Of a DNA stretch of 64,000 bases, positions 50,426-58,264 are shown in pieces (position 1 is the stretch's first letter; every line of letters begins with the position of its first letter). The position numbers and the translations under genes were made by a program. Source of the stretch: CAYWEM01 sp964457225 (GTDB lineage Bacteria > Acidobacteriota > Aminicenantia > UBA2199); assembly GCA_964457225.1 (NCBI GenBank), contig CAYWEM010000005.1, positions 124,001 to 188,000 of the forward strand, given 5' to 3'. Below the pieces are notes generated by a model. The model saw only the letters and a list, made by a program, of their open reading frames with translations, was not told the DNA's origin and made no database searches.

Positions 50426-51829
50426 TCACTTGGGATCCAGTGCCAGTCTGAATCCCAGGTCAAGCGGATCCGTTTCAAAAGGCGGCCAGGCAGCCCTGAA
50501 TGAATTGCGCAGGGTGGTCATGCCCATCGGCCAGGCTCCTCCCCTGAATACTTTGCGGCTTCCCGAGTCCGGTCCTTGTGGGTCTCTTCCAGGGCTGACG
50601 CTGTAATAACTTTCACTGTACCAGTCTTGTACCCATTCCCAGACGTTTCCGGCCATGTCGAACAGGCCGTATGGTGAACGGCCGAGGGAGAATGATCCTA
50701 CTTCGGCGGTTCTTCCCAAGTTGGTGTCGGCGAAATTGGCCAGGCTTGAGCTGGCCGGCTCATTCCCCCAGGGATAACGACGCTGATCCGTCCCCCGGGC
50801 CGCTTTTTCCCATTCCGCCTCGGTGGGCAGGCGAAAAACCCGTCCTGTTTTATCGCTCAGCCAGGTGCAGAAGTCCCGGGCATCGTTCCAGCTTACTCCG
50901 ATAACCGGACGGTCGCCCCGGCCCCAGCCCTGATCGGAAGGAGGAGTACGTCCAGTTTCCAGGCAGAATGCATCGTACCAGGAAAACTTGGTTTCGTAAC
51001 GACTGATCAGGAATTCACTGAGGTAAACCCTGCCTGCCGGTAACTCATGGGCCATACCCTCGTTGAATAAGTCGCCCCGGGTGAATTCTCCCGCTGGAAT
51101 AGTGACCATACTGGCGAATATTTCCAATACTTCCTGACTGATGGGGCTTAATTCAACTGATACTGATGATTGTATGCCGGCTTCCACCCGTATTTCGACC
51201 TGATGATCCAGATAACCGTCCTTTTTCAGCAGTAATTCGTAATTGCCTGGAATAATGTTTACCAGTACGGTGTTACTTTTTTTTCCGGTGTTTGATCCGT
51301 TCAGCCATATTTCAGCCTGGTCGGGGTTTGACTTGATCTCAATACTACCTGGCGGGAGTCCGCTGGCGTCAAGACGTTGGTCCTGATCCATGATAATGCT
51401 GCCGGAAGGAGCAACCGGGATGCCGTTCAGGGTGACCGTCAGAACTGCGTAGCCCTGCCTGAGAGTGTATCCGTAGTTCACCACGCTGTTTTTTTTGAAC
51501 CTGATCGTCTGTGATGCGGGGAATCCTTCGACACCTTCGTCAAGGTTCACCGTCAGGGTGTGTTTTTTTCGGCCGGTCAAAACAATCAGCAGTGCAGTGA
51601 CGCCGATGACTGCGATTGCAGCGGTCAACCAGGGGAAACGTTTTTTTTTGACCGGATTCTCAATTTCTTCCAGCCCCTGTTCATGGTCTTCAACTCGTTC
51701 GGTTTGCCGTACAATCGAATCTTTTTTTGTCTGGTCGTATGAGCCTACACCAATGTCAGCCGGAAGCAGTATTACCAGAATGAGCAGAAAAACCATGCTC
51801 CGGAAAGTATTCTTGCCGGTCAGGGGCAT
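50426..51829 (-). CDS. Anchored PEGA and SUMF1 (formylglycine-enzyme-like) protein
   Basis: About 467 residues. Two hydrophobic stretches lie at the N-terminus (SMVFLLILVILLPA and FPWLTAAIAVIGVTALLIVL); then a beta-sandwich, a PEGA domain (GSIEIKSNPDQAEIWLNGSN ... GYLDHQVEIRVEAG) and a C-terminal SUMF1/FGE-type domain beginning MVTIPAGEFTRGD and including FRLPTEAEWEKAARG, FDMAGNVWEWVQDWY and RVFRGGAW. The Cys pair of true formylglycine-generating enzymes is not evident, so it is probably a binding domain. ATG 51829 is preferred: it coincides with the predicted transcription start, and ATG 51835 touches the -10 box. Confidence 0.88.
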   Translation of the reverse strand: MPLTGKNTFRSMVFLLILVILLPADIGVGSYDQTKKDSIVRQTERVEDHEQGLEEIENPVKKKRFPWLTAAIAVIGVTALLIVLTGRKKHTLTVNLDEGVEGFPASQTIRFKKNSVVNYGYTLRQGYAVLTVTLNGIPVAPSGSIIMDQDQRLDASGLPPGSIEIKSNPDQAEIWLNGSNTGKKSNTVLVNIIPGNYELLLKKDGYLDHQVEIRVEAGIQSSVSVELSPISQEVLEIFASMVTIPAGEFTRGDLFNEGMAHELPAGRVYLSEFLISRYETKFSWYDAFCLETGRTPPSDQGWGRGDRPVIGVSWNDARDFCTWLSDKTGRVFRLPTEAEWEKAARGTDQRRYPWGNEPASSSLANFADTNLGRTAEVGSFSLGRSPYGLFDMAGNVWEWVQDWYSESYYSVSPGRDPQGPDSGSRKVFRGGAWPMGMTTLRNSFRAAWPPFETDPLDLGFRLALDPK

Positions 51830-51835
51830 ATTCAT

Positions 51836-51841
51836 ATTATA
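51836..51841 (-). promoter_or_regulatory. -10 box abutting the SUMF1 gene
   Basis: TATAAT on the minus strand immediately before ATG 51835; the predicted transcription start is at 51829, an in-frame ATG, which suggests a leaderless mRNA. No good -35 box was found. Confidence 0.45.
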
Positions 51842-51896
51842 TCTTGAAATTATTCGTTTTCTATAATTTCATTGGCCGATTTCACCCGATTCTGGA

Positions 51897-51925
51897 TTGA
51901 CTTTAGACAAGCTATACAATATACT
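51897..51925 (+). promoter_or_regulatory. hppA promoter
   Basis: TTGACT (51897-51902), 17 bases, TATACT (51920-51925). The leader is about 34 bases and holds the AAAGGAG ribosome-binding site of hppA. Confidence 0.7.
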
Positions 51926-51965
51926 ATAAAGCCGCCTGTCGATTCCACGTAAAGGAGAAACTGCC

Positions 51966-54149
51966 ATGCCGGCAATTTTTTGGCTGATTCCATTCAGTTC
52001 CATTCTGGCACTTGCCTTTGCCTTTTATTTCTTCAAGCAAATGATGGCCCACGATGAGGGCAGCGATGTAATGAAAAAAATCGCCGCCCATGTCAGAGCC
52101 GGTGCCGGCGCTTACCTGCGCCAGCAGTACAAGATAGTTATCATCGTTTTTGCCGTGATTTCGGTCATATTCGCCGTCATGGCCTACGGCCTCGGTATCC
52201 AGAACAAATGGGTGCCCCTGGCTTTCCTGACCGGAGGCACCTTTTCCGGCCTGGCCGGTTTCTTCGGCATGAAGGCCGCCACCTTTGCCTCGGCCCGGGT
52301 GGCCCAGGCCTGTCGGACTTCTCTGAATGCCGGTCTCAGGTTGGCTTTTCGCTCCGGGGCGGTCATGGGGCTGGTCGTGGTCGGCCTGGTTCTGCTCGAT
52401 ATCTCGCTCTGGTTCATCGTGCTGAATATCTTTGTTCCTGAGGCTGAAGCCGGTCTTAAACTCATCACCATCGCGGCCACCATGCTGACCTTCGGCATGG
52501 GCGCTTCCACCCAGGCTCTTTTCGCCAGGGTGGGCGGCGGTATTTACACCAAGGCCGCCGACGTGGGCGCCGACCTGGTCGGCAAGGTTGAAGCCGGCAT
52601 TCCCGAGGACGATCCGCGCAATCCGGCCACCATAGCCGATAACGTCGGTGACAACGTCGGTGACGTAGCCGGCATGGGGGCCGACCTGTTTGAATCCTTC
52701 GCCGGATCCATCCTGGCCACCGCCCTGCTGGGAGCGGCAGCTTTCGGCCTGGACATGCAATTCAACGCGGTGATCGCACCGATGCTGATCGCGGCTGTCG
52801 GCACCATACTTTCAATCGGCGGCGTCTTCATGGTCAGGACCAGGGAAGGGGCCAGCCAGAAGGAACTGCTTAAATCGCTCGGATTTGGAGTCAACGTCAG
52901 TGCGGCCCTTATCGTTGTCTTTTCGCTGGGCATTCTCTATATGCTCGGTTTGCCGAATTACTGGGGCATCTGGGGTTCGATCGTGGTCGGCCTGCTGGCC
53001 GGCATCGCCATCGGCCAATCCACCGAGTACTTTACCGCCTCCGCTTATAGGCCTACCCGCAGAATCGCTGAATCATCAGCTACCGGACCGGCCACCGTCA
53101 TTATCAGCGGTATCGGCACCGGAATGTTTTCCGCGGCGGTGCCCCTGGGTATCATCGCCGTGGCCATCACCCTGGCTTTCGGTTTCGCCAGCGGTTTTGT
53201 CTTTGAAGCCGCCAGCCTGAACATGGGACTTTACGGCATAGGCATCGCCGCGGTCGGCATGCTCTCAACCCTGGGCATCACCCTGGCTACCGACGCCTAC
53301 GGGCCGATCGCCGACAATGCCGGCGGCAACGCGGAAATGTCGCACCTGGGTGCGGAAGTACGCAAACGCACTGATGCACTGGACGCCCTGGGCAATACCA
53401 CTGCGGCGACCGGCAAAGGTTTTGCCATCGGTAGTGCGGCCCTGACCGCCCTGGCCCTGCTGGCGGCTTATTTTGAAGAGATCAAGATCATGTTCGTCAA
53501 GTTTCTTGATCGGCCGGATGAACTGATCAACGGTATTCCGGCCGCCCAGGCACAGTTCATCGATTTCATTCATCACTACGACATTCACCTCATGAACCCG
53601 CTGGTTATCGTTGGCATCATGGTCGGCGTTTTGTCGGTTTTCCTGTTCAGCGGCATGACCATGAACGCCGTCGGCCGGGCCGCCCAAAAAATGGTGGACG
53701 AGGTGCGGCGCCAATTCAGGGAAATAGCCGGGATCATGGAAGGCAAGGCTGAGCCTGATTATGCCCGCTGCGTGGCCATTTCCACCAAGGGCGCCCAGCA
53801 GGAGATGATGTTGCCCTCGATCATCGCCCTTTTCATCCCGGTTGTGGTCGGTTTGGTTTTCGGAGTGGCCGGAGTGACCGGACTGCTGGTCGGAACTATC
53901 TCCAGCGGATTCGCCGTGGCCATTTTCATGGCCAATTCCGGCGGAGCCTGGGATAATGCCAAGAAGTACATCGAAGAAGGCAACCTGGGCGGCAAGGGCT
54001 CGGACAACCACAAGGCCGCGGTGGTCGGCGATACAGTGGGTGATCCCTTCAAAGACACCTCCGGACCCAGCCTGAACATACTGATCAAACTCATGGTCAT
54101 GGCCTCGGTGGTAACCGTGGGTGTGGCGGTAAGTTACAGCATTTTTTAA
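51966..54149 (+). CDS. hppA: Membrane-bound K+-dependent ion-translocating pyrophosphatase
   Basis: A 727-residue integral membrane pyrophosphatase with about 16 helices. The catalytic motifs are TKAADVGADLVGKVEAGIPE (about 195-214), DDPRNPATIADNVGDNVGDV and, near the end, GKGSDNHKAAVVGDTVGDPF. At the determinant site the sequence is GNTTA480-A-T-G483-KG; Ala and Gly at these positions mark the K+-dependent class (Lys and Thr in the K+-independent one). It couples hydrolysis of pyrophosphate to pumping of H+ or Na+; which ion cannot be told without the TM6 Glu alignment. Energy saving from biosynthetic pyrophosphate suits an anaerobe. It has its own strong promoter. Confidence 0.96.
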   Translation: MPAIFWLIPFSSILALAFAFYFFKQMMAHDEGSDVMKKIAAHVRAGAGAYLRQQYKIVIIVFAVISVIFAVMAYGLGIQNKWVPLAFLTGGTFSGLAGFFGMKAATFASARVAQACRTSLNAGLRLAFRSGAVMGLVVVGLVLLDISLWFIVLNIFVPEAEAGLKLITIAATMLTFGMGASTQALFARVGGGIYTKAADVGADLVGKVEAGIPEDDPRNPATIADNVGDNVGDVAGMGADLFESFAGSILATALLGAAAFGLDMQFNAVIAPMLIAAVGTILSIGGVFMVRTREGASQKELLKSLGFGVNVSAALIVVFSLGILYMLGLPNYWGIWGSIVVGLLAGIAIGQSTEYFTASAYRPTRRIAESSATGPATVIISGIGTGMFSAAVPLGIIAVAITLAFGFASGFVFEAASLNMGLYGIGIAAVGMLSTLGITLATDAYGPIADNAGGNAEMSHLGAEVRKRTDALDALGNTTAATGKGFAIGSAALTALALLAAYFEEIKIMFVKFLDRPDELINGIPAAQAQFIDFIHHYDIHLMNPLVIVGIMVGVLSVFLFSGMTMNAVGRAAQKMVDEVRRQFREIAGIMEGKAEPDYARCVAISTKGAQQEMMLPSIIALFIPVVVGLVFGVAGVTGLLVGTISSGFAVAIFMANSGGAWDNAKKYIEEGNLGGKGSDNHKAAVVGDTVGDPFKDTSGPSLNILIKLMVMASVVTVGVAVSYSIF

Positions 54150-54178
54150 CAAGCAACAAACAGTAAAATGGAGTGAAA

Positions 54179-55057
54179 ATGACCGCCAATAAACCAAGCA
54201 TTCCCTTGCAGCTTTTCAGGAGAGGCAAGGTTAGGGACGTTTACGAATTCGAGGGACAGCTGCTCATTGTTTCCAGCGACCGGATTTCCGCTTTTGATTA
54301 CGTTCTGCCTTCGACTATTCCCGGCAAGGGAATAGTACTGAACCAGCTCTCCCTGTTCTGGTTCCAAAGGCTGGAAAATGAAATCGCGCATCACCTGGTC
54401 GATCCCAGGCCGGAATCAAGACCTGAATTCGAGGCTTTCGCCCCGGCTATCGCCGGCCGCTCCATGCTGGTCAAAAAGGTTAAGGCCTTGCCGGTGGAAG
54501 CCATCGTCAGGGGCTACCTGGTTGGTTCAGGCTGGCAATCATACCAGCGGGAAGGCCGGGTCTGCGGTCTGCAATTACCGCCCGGCCTCGATTTCGCCGC
54601 CCGTTTTTCCGAGCCGCTTTTCACTCCCACCACCAAGGCCGATCAGGGGCATGACGCCGATATTTCTTTTTCCGAACTGGAGACAGTAATCGGATCTGAA
54701 AAAGCAGTTCATGTGCGTGATCTTTCCCTCAAGATCTATCAAAAGGTTGCCGCTTACTCCGCTGAAAAAGGTATCATTCTGGCTGATTCCAAGTTCGAAT
54801 TCGGATTGGATGAAACAGGACGCATAATTCTGATCGATGAAGTCTGCACTCCGGATTCTTCACGATTCTGGAAAGCCGCTGATTACAGTCCGGGCATTGA
54901 ACCTCCGTCTTACGACAAGCAATTCGTTCGCAATTACCTGTTGAATTGCGGCTGGGATCGCAATTCTCCGCCGCCGATCCTGCCTGACGAAGTAGTGGAA
55001 CGAACCGGGGAGCTTTACCGCGAAATCTATCAAATCCTGACCGGCCGTCAGATCTGA
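54179..55057 (+). CDS. purC: Phosphoribosylaminoimidazole-succinocarboxamide synthase
   Basis: A 292-residue SAICAR synthetase of purine synthesis (CAIR plus aspartate and ATP). Signatures include RGKVRDVYEFEGQLLIVSSD, SAFDYVLPSTIPGKG, VEAIVRGYLVGSGWQSYQ, EPLFTPTTKADQGHDADISF and LIDEVCTPDSSRFWKA. The length and these segments match the eukaryote-like/long bacterial version. The ATG at 54179 has GGAG five bases upstream; the GTG at 54173 is inside the spacer. It starts 29 bases after hppA and overlaps the cvpA-like gene by one base. Confidence 0.95.
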   Translation: MTANKPSIPLQLFRRGKVRDVYEFEGQLLIVSSDRISAFDYVLPSTIPGKGIVLNQLSLFWFQRLENEIAHHLVDPRPESRPEFEAFAPAIAGRSMLVKKVKALPVEAIVRGYLVGSGWQSYQREGRVCGLQLPPGLDFAARFSEPLFTPTTKADQGHDADISFSELETVIGSEKAVHVRDLSLKIYQKVAAYSAEKGIILADSKFEFGLDETGRIILIDEVCTPDSSRFWKAADYSPGIEPPSYDKQFVRNYLLNCGWDRNSPPPILPDEVVERTGELYREIYQILTGRQI

Positions 55058-55599
55058 TGCATCCTTATAACATCCTTGATCTGGCCTTTTTAATTGTCAT
55101 TCTGGTTTCAGTCCTGCTCGGCTTCATGAAGGGGCTGGTGCGGCAATTGCTGGCGCTTTTTTTCCTGGCCCTGGGGCTGGTACTGGCTTTTATTTTCTAT
55201 CCTGACCTGGCCGCTGTTTTTTTACGCCGCCTGCGGGACCCGCTGGCCAGTGATTTCGCCGCTTTCCTGTTGATCCTTTTAAGTACTATCCTGGCCGGTA
55301 CCCTGTTGACCCTGCTGGCCAAAAAGGTGATCGTCATCGGGCCGCTGAAAATCATTGACCGGCTGACCGGGGCCGGCTTCGGCCTGATTCGTGGAATTAT
55401 CCTTTCCTTCGTGTTGATCGCCATGATGCATTCGTTCCAGATCAAGCTGGAAATCCTGCATCAATCAAGGCTGAAACCGGTTATCAGCGACCTGATGCGG
55501 CAGGCGGTTCGATTGCTGCCCGAAGATGTACGCACCAGGGTGGAGCCCTGGATGGAATATGCCGAAGAAAAAGACGGATCCGCTGGTCGCTCAATTTGA
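55057..55599 (+). CDS. CvpA family membrane protein
   Basis: A 180-residue membrane protein with four helices: the N-terminal LDLAFLIVILVSVLLGFMKG followed by LVRQLLALFFLALGLVLAFI is the usual CvpA start, and GAGFGLIRGIILSFVLIAMM the late conserved helix. CvpA is linked to colicin V export and envelope stress in enterobacteria; in most bacteria its role is unknown. Its start overlaps purC by one base; cvpA next to purine genes is also known in E. coli (cvpA-purF). Confidence 0.88.
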   Translation: MHPYNILDLAFLIVILVSVLLGFMKGLVRQLLALFFLALGLVLAFIFYPDLAAVFLRRLRDPLASDFAAFLLILLSTILAGTLLTLLAKKVIVIGPLKIIDRLTGAGFGLIRGIILSFVLIAMMHSFQIKLEILHQSRLKPVISDLMRQAVRLLPEDVRTRVEPWMEYAEEKDGSAGRSI

Positions 55600-55828
55600 G
55601 TCCCTGACCATAAAAAAGCAGATGAAAATTCTGGCCGCCAAGGCCTCCTCGTCCAAGCTGTTTTACCGGGAAATAATGGAAGAATTTGAAAAAACATTGC
55701 TGGCGGCCTTCCTGGAAAAACACAATCACAATGCTCTGCAGATGTCCCTGCAGGTCAAACTGCATCGCAACACCATCGCCCAGAAAATGAAAAAATTCAA
55801 GATAAAAGAGAAAAAGGAGAAGAATTGA
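55559..55828 (+). CDS. Small Fis-type DNA-binding protein
   Basis: An 89-residue basic protein whose C-terminal half is a Fis/NtrC-type helix-turn-helix: FEKTLLAAFLEKHNHNALQM leading into SLQVKLHRNTIAQKMKKFKI, which lines up with Fis ('...E-x-P-L-L... N-x-x-x-A-A... L-G-I-x-R-x-T-L-R-x-K-L-K-K-x'). The N-terminal half (residues 1-35) is helical and basic and could form the Fis dimer core, but lacks the beta-hairpin arms. It overlaps the CvpA gene by 41 bases in another frame and the methyltransferase gene by 4, so it is real and coupled. Probably a nucleoid-type regulator. Confidence 0.75.
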   Translation: MPKKKTDPLVAQFESLTIKKQMKILAAKASSSKLFYREIMEEFEKTLLAAFLEKHNHNALQMSLQVKLHRNTIAQKMKKFKIKEKKEKN

Positions 55829-56736
55829 AGGCTGCCGGCGGGAGTACATTGCTGAAAAACAGGAAGGATTGCCCCCTGTGCGGCTCTGCTGATCTTTTCC
55901 AGTTTCGGGCCGGTAATGTGGATCCAACATCTCTGACTCCGGATGATTTCCGGATAACCGACAGCCGCTATGGACTGCTCTGGCCTTTTCGGCGCTGTCG
56001 CGCATGTTCCTTCGTTTTCGCCGATCCGGTGGTGCCGGCGGAAAAACTCAAGCAGTTTTACGCTGATTTGCAGGATAGTGATTACGGCAGGGAGGAGCAG
56101 GGGAGGTCAAGGATTTTTAAACGGATACTGCGCCGCCTGAAAAAGATACTCCAGGTGCAGGGAAGTTTGCTCGATATCGGAGCGGCCAACGGCCTGTTCA
56201 TGCACCTGGCCGCCGGAGCCGGTTTCCAGGTGACCGGCATTGAACCTTCGACGGCGCTGGCGGCTGAAGGACGTGAACGCTACGGGTTGGAAATCCTGCC
56301 CCTGGCCCTGCAGGATTTTCAGACTGAAGTTGAGTTCCAGGTCATCACCCTGCTGGACATCCTGGAACACCTTGAAGACCCCGGCCGGGTGGTCGCCCGG
56401 GTCAACCGGCTGTTGGCCCCGGGAGGTCTGCTGGTCATAGTTACTCCGGACATAAACAGCCTGGCTGCCAGGATTATGGGCCGCCGCTGGTGGCACAACC
56501 GTATAGCTCATGTCAATTTTTTCTGCCTCCGCTCTTTGGAACGCCTGCTGACCGACCGGGGCTTTGAGATTCTGTCCCGGAAGCGCTATGCCTGGCATTT
56601 TTCCCCCTTTTATATCTTGACCAGGCTCATGCCCGGGCTGGGCGGCTCCCGGTTATTGCGGCGCCTGCTGGGCTCTTTTACCCTGCCCCTGCAACTGTTC
56701 GATTCCTGGGAAGTTTACGCCAGAAAAAAGACTTGA
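55825..56736 (+). CDS. Zinc-ribbon class I SAM-dependent methyltransferase
   Basis: A 303-residue protein with TTG start and AAGGAG five bases upstream. Residues 15-62 form a zinc ribbon (DCPLCGSADLF ... RRCRACSFVFADP), and 105-230 a Rossmann methyltransferase: motif I LLDIGAANGLFMHLAAGAGF, acidic LDILEHLEDPGRV, and GGLLVIVTPDINSLAARIMG. The last 60 residues (WWHNRIAHVNFFCLRSLERL and after) match a family often found among cell-surface sugar or lipid modification genes. Substrate is unknown. Confidence 0.85.
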   Translation: MKAAGGSTLLKNRKDCPLCGSADLFQFRAGNVDPTSLTPDDFRITDSRYGLLWPFRRCRACSFVFADPVVPAEKLKQFYADLQDSDYGREEQGRSRIFKRILRRLKKILQVQGSLLDIGAANGLFMHLAAGAGFQVTGIEPSTALAAEGRERYGLEILPLALQDFQTEVEFQVITLLDILEHLEDPGRVVARVNRLLAPGGLLVIVTPDINSLAARIMGRRWWHNRIAHVNFFCLRSLERLLTDRGFEILSRKRYAWHFSPFYILTRLMPGLGGSRLLRRLLGSFTLPLQLFDSWEVYARKKT

Positions 56737-56752
56737 TTCTGCTGACGCCGGC

Positions 56753-56781
56753 TTGAACGGAAAAGGCATTTGTCTTATAAT
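56753..56781 (+). promoter_or_regulatory. Strong predicted promoter upstream of the gdhA region
   Basis: TTGAAC (56753-56758), 17 bases, TATAAT (56776-56781). Transcription would begin at 56788, exactly at an ATG. It lies upstream of a second, gdhA-proximal promoter. Confidence 0.65.
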
Positions 56782-56787
56782 CTCAAC

Positions 56788-56889
56788 ATGCAAATCAAGG
56801 CCTTCGCAATGCTTTCCGGCGGCGTGATGCTTAAAAAAACCTTTTTAAAATGGGCTGAAAGCTCGATTGAAAAGATATTTCGTTTATGA
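56788..56889 (+). CDS. Possible leaderless 33-residue small protein or gdhA leader
   Basis: Starting at the predicted transcription start, an ATG frame of 33 codons ends with TGA at 56887. The product would be basic and amphipathic (MQIKAFAMLSGGVMLKKTFL at the N-terminus, then a Trp-containing helix). It has no ribosome-binding site. The stretch might instead be only the long leader of gdhA; nothing else is visible in the 56737-56936 gap. Confidence 0.35.
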   Translation: MQIKAFAMLSGGVMLKKTFLKWAESSIEKIFRL

Positions 56890-56895
56890 TAAAAT
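56867..56895 (+). promoter_or_regulatory. gdhA-proximal promoter
   Basis: TTGAAA (56867-56872), 17 bases, TAAAAT (56890-56895). The start near 56902 gives a 35-base leader with the AGGAGG site of gdhA. It overlaps the end of the small ORF. Confidence 0.6.
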
Positions 56896-56936
56896 TATTT
56901 TTATAGGACAGGTATCAAAAAAATCAGGAGGATTAC

Positions 56937-58223
56937 ATGGCTGATAAATCTTTCAACGCCTTCAAAATGGCGCAACAGCAGTTCGACGAGATCGCTGACA
57001 AACTCGATCTTGACGATGGCACCAAGTCCCTGCTGCGTACCCCGATGCGTGAATACCACTTCACCATTCCGGTACGCATGGACGACAACAGCGTCCAGGT
57101 TTTCCAGGGCTTCCGCGTGCAGCACAACGACGCCCGCGGCCCGGCCAAGGGCGGAATCCGTTTCCATCCCCAGGAAACCGCCGACACGGTCAAGGCCCTG
57201 GCAACCTGGATGACCTGGAAGTGTGCCGTGGTCAACATTCCCCTGGGCGGCGGCAAAGGCGGGATTGTCTGTGATCCGCACAACCTGTCGCCCCGCGAAC
57301 AGGAACAGCTCTGCCGCGGCTGGGTACGCCAGGTCTTCAGAAATGTGGGCCCCCTGCAGGATGTTCCGGCTCCGGACGTGATGAGTAATGCCCAGCACAT
57401 GCTCTGGATGCTCGATGAGTACGAGACCATCATCGGGGAAAAAGCCCCTGGTTTCATCACCGGCAAGCCGATCGGTATGGGCGGCTCGCTCGGCCGTACC
57501 GAGGCCACCGGTTTCGGTACGATTTACACCCTGCGCGAAGCCATGAAGAATCTGGGCGTTGACATCAAGCAGACCCAGGCCGCGGTCCAGGGGTTCGGCA
57601 ACGTCGCCCAGTACGCCATCAAGCTCTACCACCAGTACGGCGGACGTACCATCTGCGTCTCCTGCTGGGACCAGGGTGACCAGACTTCCTATACTTTCCG
57701 CAAAAAAGACGGTATCGATCTCGATCAGTTGTTGAGTATCACCAACCGTTACGGCGGGATCGACAAGAAAAAGGCCCAGGAACTCGGCTACGAAGTACTG
57801 CCCGGTGAAGCCTGGATTGAACAGGACGTAGACGTTCTTATCCCGGCCGCCCTTGAAAACCAGGTCAACGCCGAAACTGTCAAAAAGATCTCTCCCCGGG
57901 TCAAGTTCATCGCTGAAGGCGCCAACGGGCCGACCACGCCCGAAGCGGATGCCGTGCTCAAGGCCAAAAACGTTTTCGTCATTCCCGATTTCCTGGCCAA
58001 TGCCGGCGGCGTCACCTGCAGTTACTTCGAGCAGGTCCAGTGCAACATGAACTACTTCTGGACCAAGGACGAAGTGCTCAGCAAGCTTGATACCATCATG
58101 ACCAGTGCTTTTCACAGCGTATACGAACTGGCCAAGAAGAAAAACATCTACATGCGGGATGCAGCTTACCACATAGCCATTTCCCGGGTGGCTGAAGCCT
58201 GTAAACTGCGCGGCTGGATTTAA
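56937..58223 (+). CDS. gdhA: Glutamate dehydrogenase (Glu/Leu/Phe/Val family)
   Basis: A 428-residue hexameric-type dehydrogenase. Substrate-binding GPAKGGIRFHPQ (about 63-74), the catalytic Lys segment WKCAVVNIPLGGGKGGIVCD, and the dinucleotide fold VQGFGNVAQYAIKLYHQYGG are all present. It interconverts glutamate with 2-oxoglutarate and ammonia, using NAD or NADP. The acidic residue after the second beta strand is not clear, so cofactor preference is left open. Length equals the small (about 420-450) class. It has a strong AGGAGG site and two stacked promoters; it is followed by a PEP-synthase-like gene 42 bases later. Confidence 0.95.
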   Translation: MADKSFNAFKMAQQQFDEIADKLDLDDGTKSLLRTPMREYHFTIPVRMDDNSVQVFQGFRVQHNDARGPAKGGIRFHPQETADTVKALATWMTWKCAVVNIPLGGGKGGIVCDPHNLSPREQEQLCRGWVRQVFRNVGPLQDVPAPDVMSNAQHMLWMLDEYETIIGEKAPGFITGKPIGMGGSLGRTEATGFGTIYTLREAMKNLGVDIKQTQAAVQGFGNVAQYAIKLYHQYGGRTICVSCWDQGDQTSYTFRKKDGIDLDQLLSITNRYGGIDKKKAQELGYEVLPGEAWIEQDVDVLIPAALENQVNAETVKKISPRVKFIAEGANGPTTPEADAVLKAKNVFVIPDFLANAGGVTCSYFEQVQCNMNYFWTKDEVLSKLDTIMTSAFHSVYELAKKKNIYMRDAAYHIAISRVAEACKLRGWI

Positions 58224-58264
58224 GGCGGTTGAGTTTTTTGGTTCACCGCCGCCGGAGGAGATAA

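Noticed and set aside
58224..58264. GGCGGT/ACCGCC inverted repeat between gdhA and the next gene
   Set aside because: Stem is short and there is no T tract; likely chance or a weak RNA structure.
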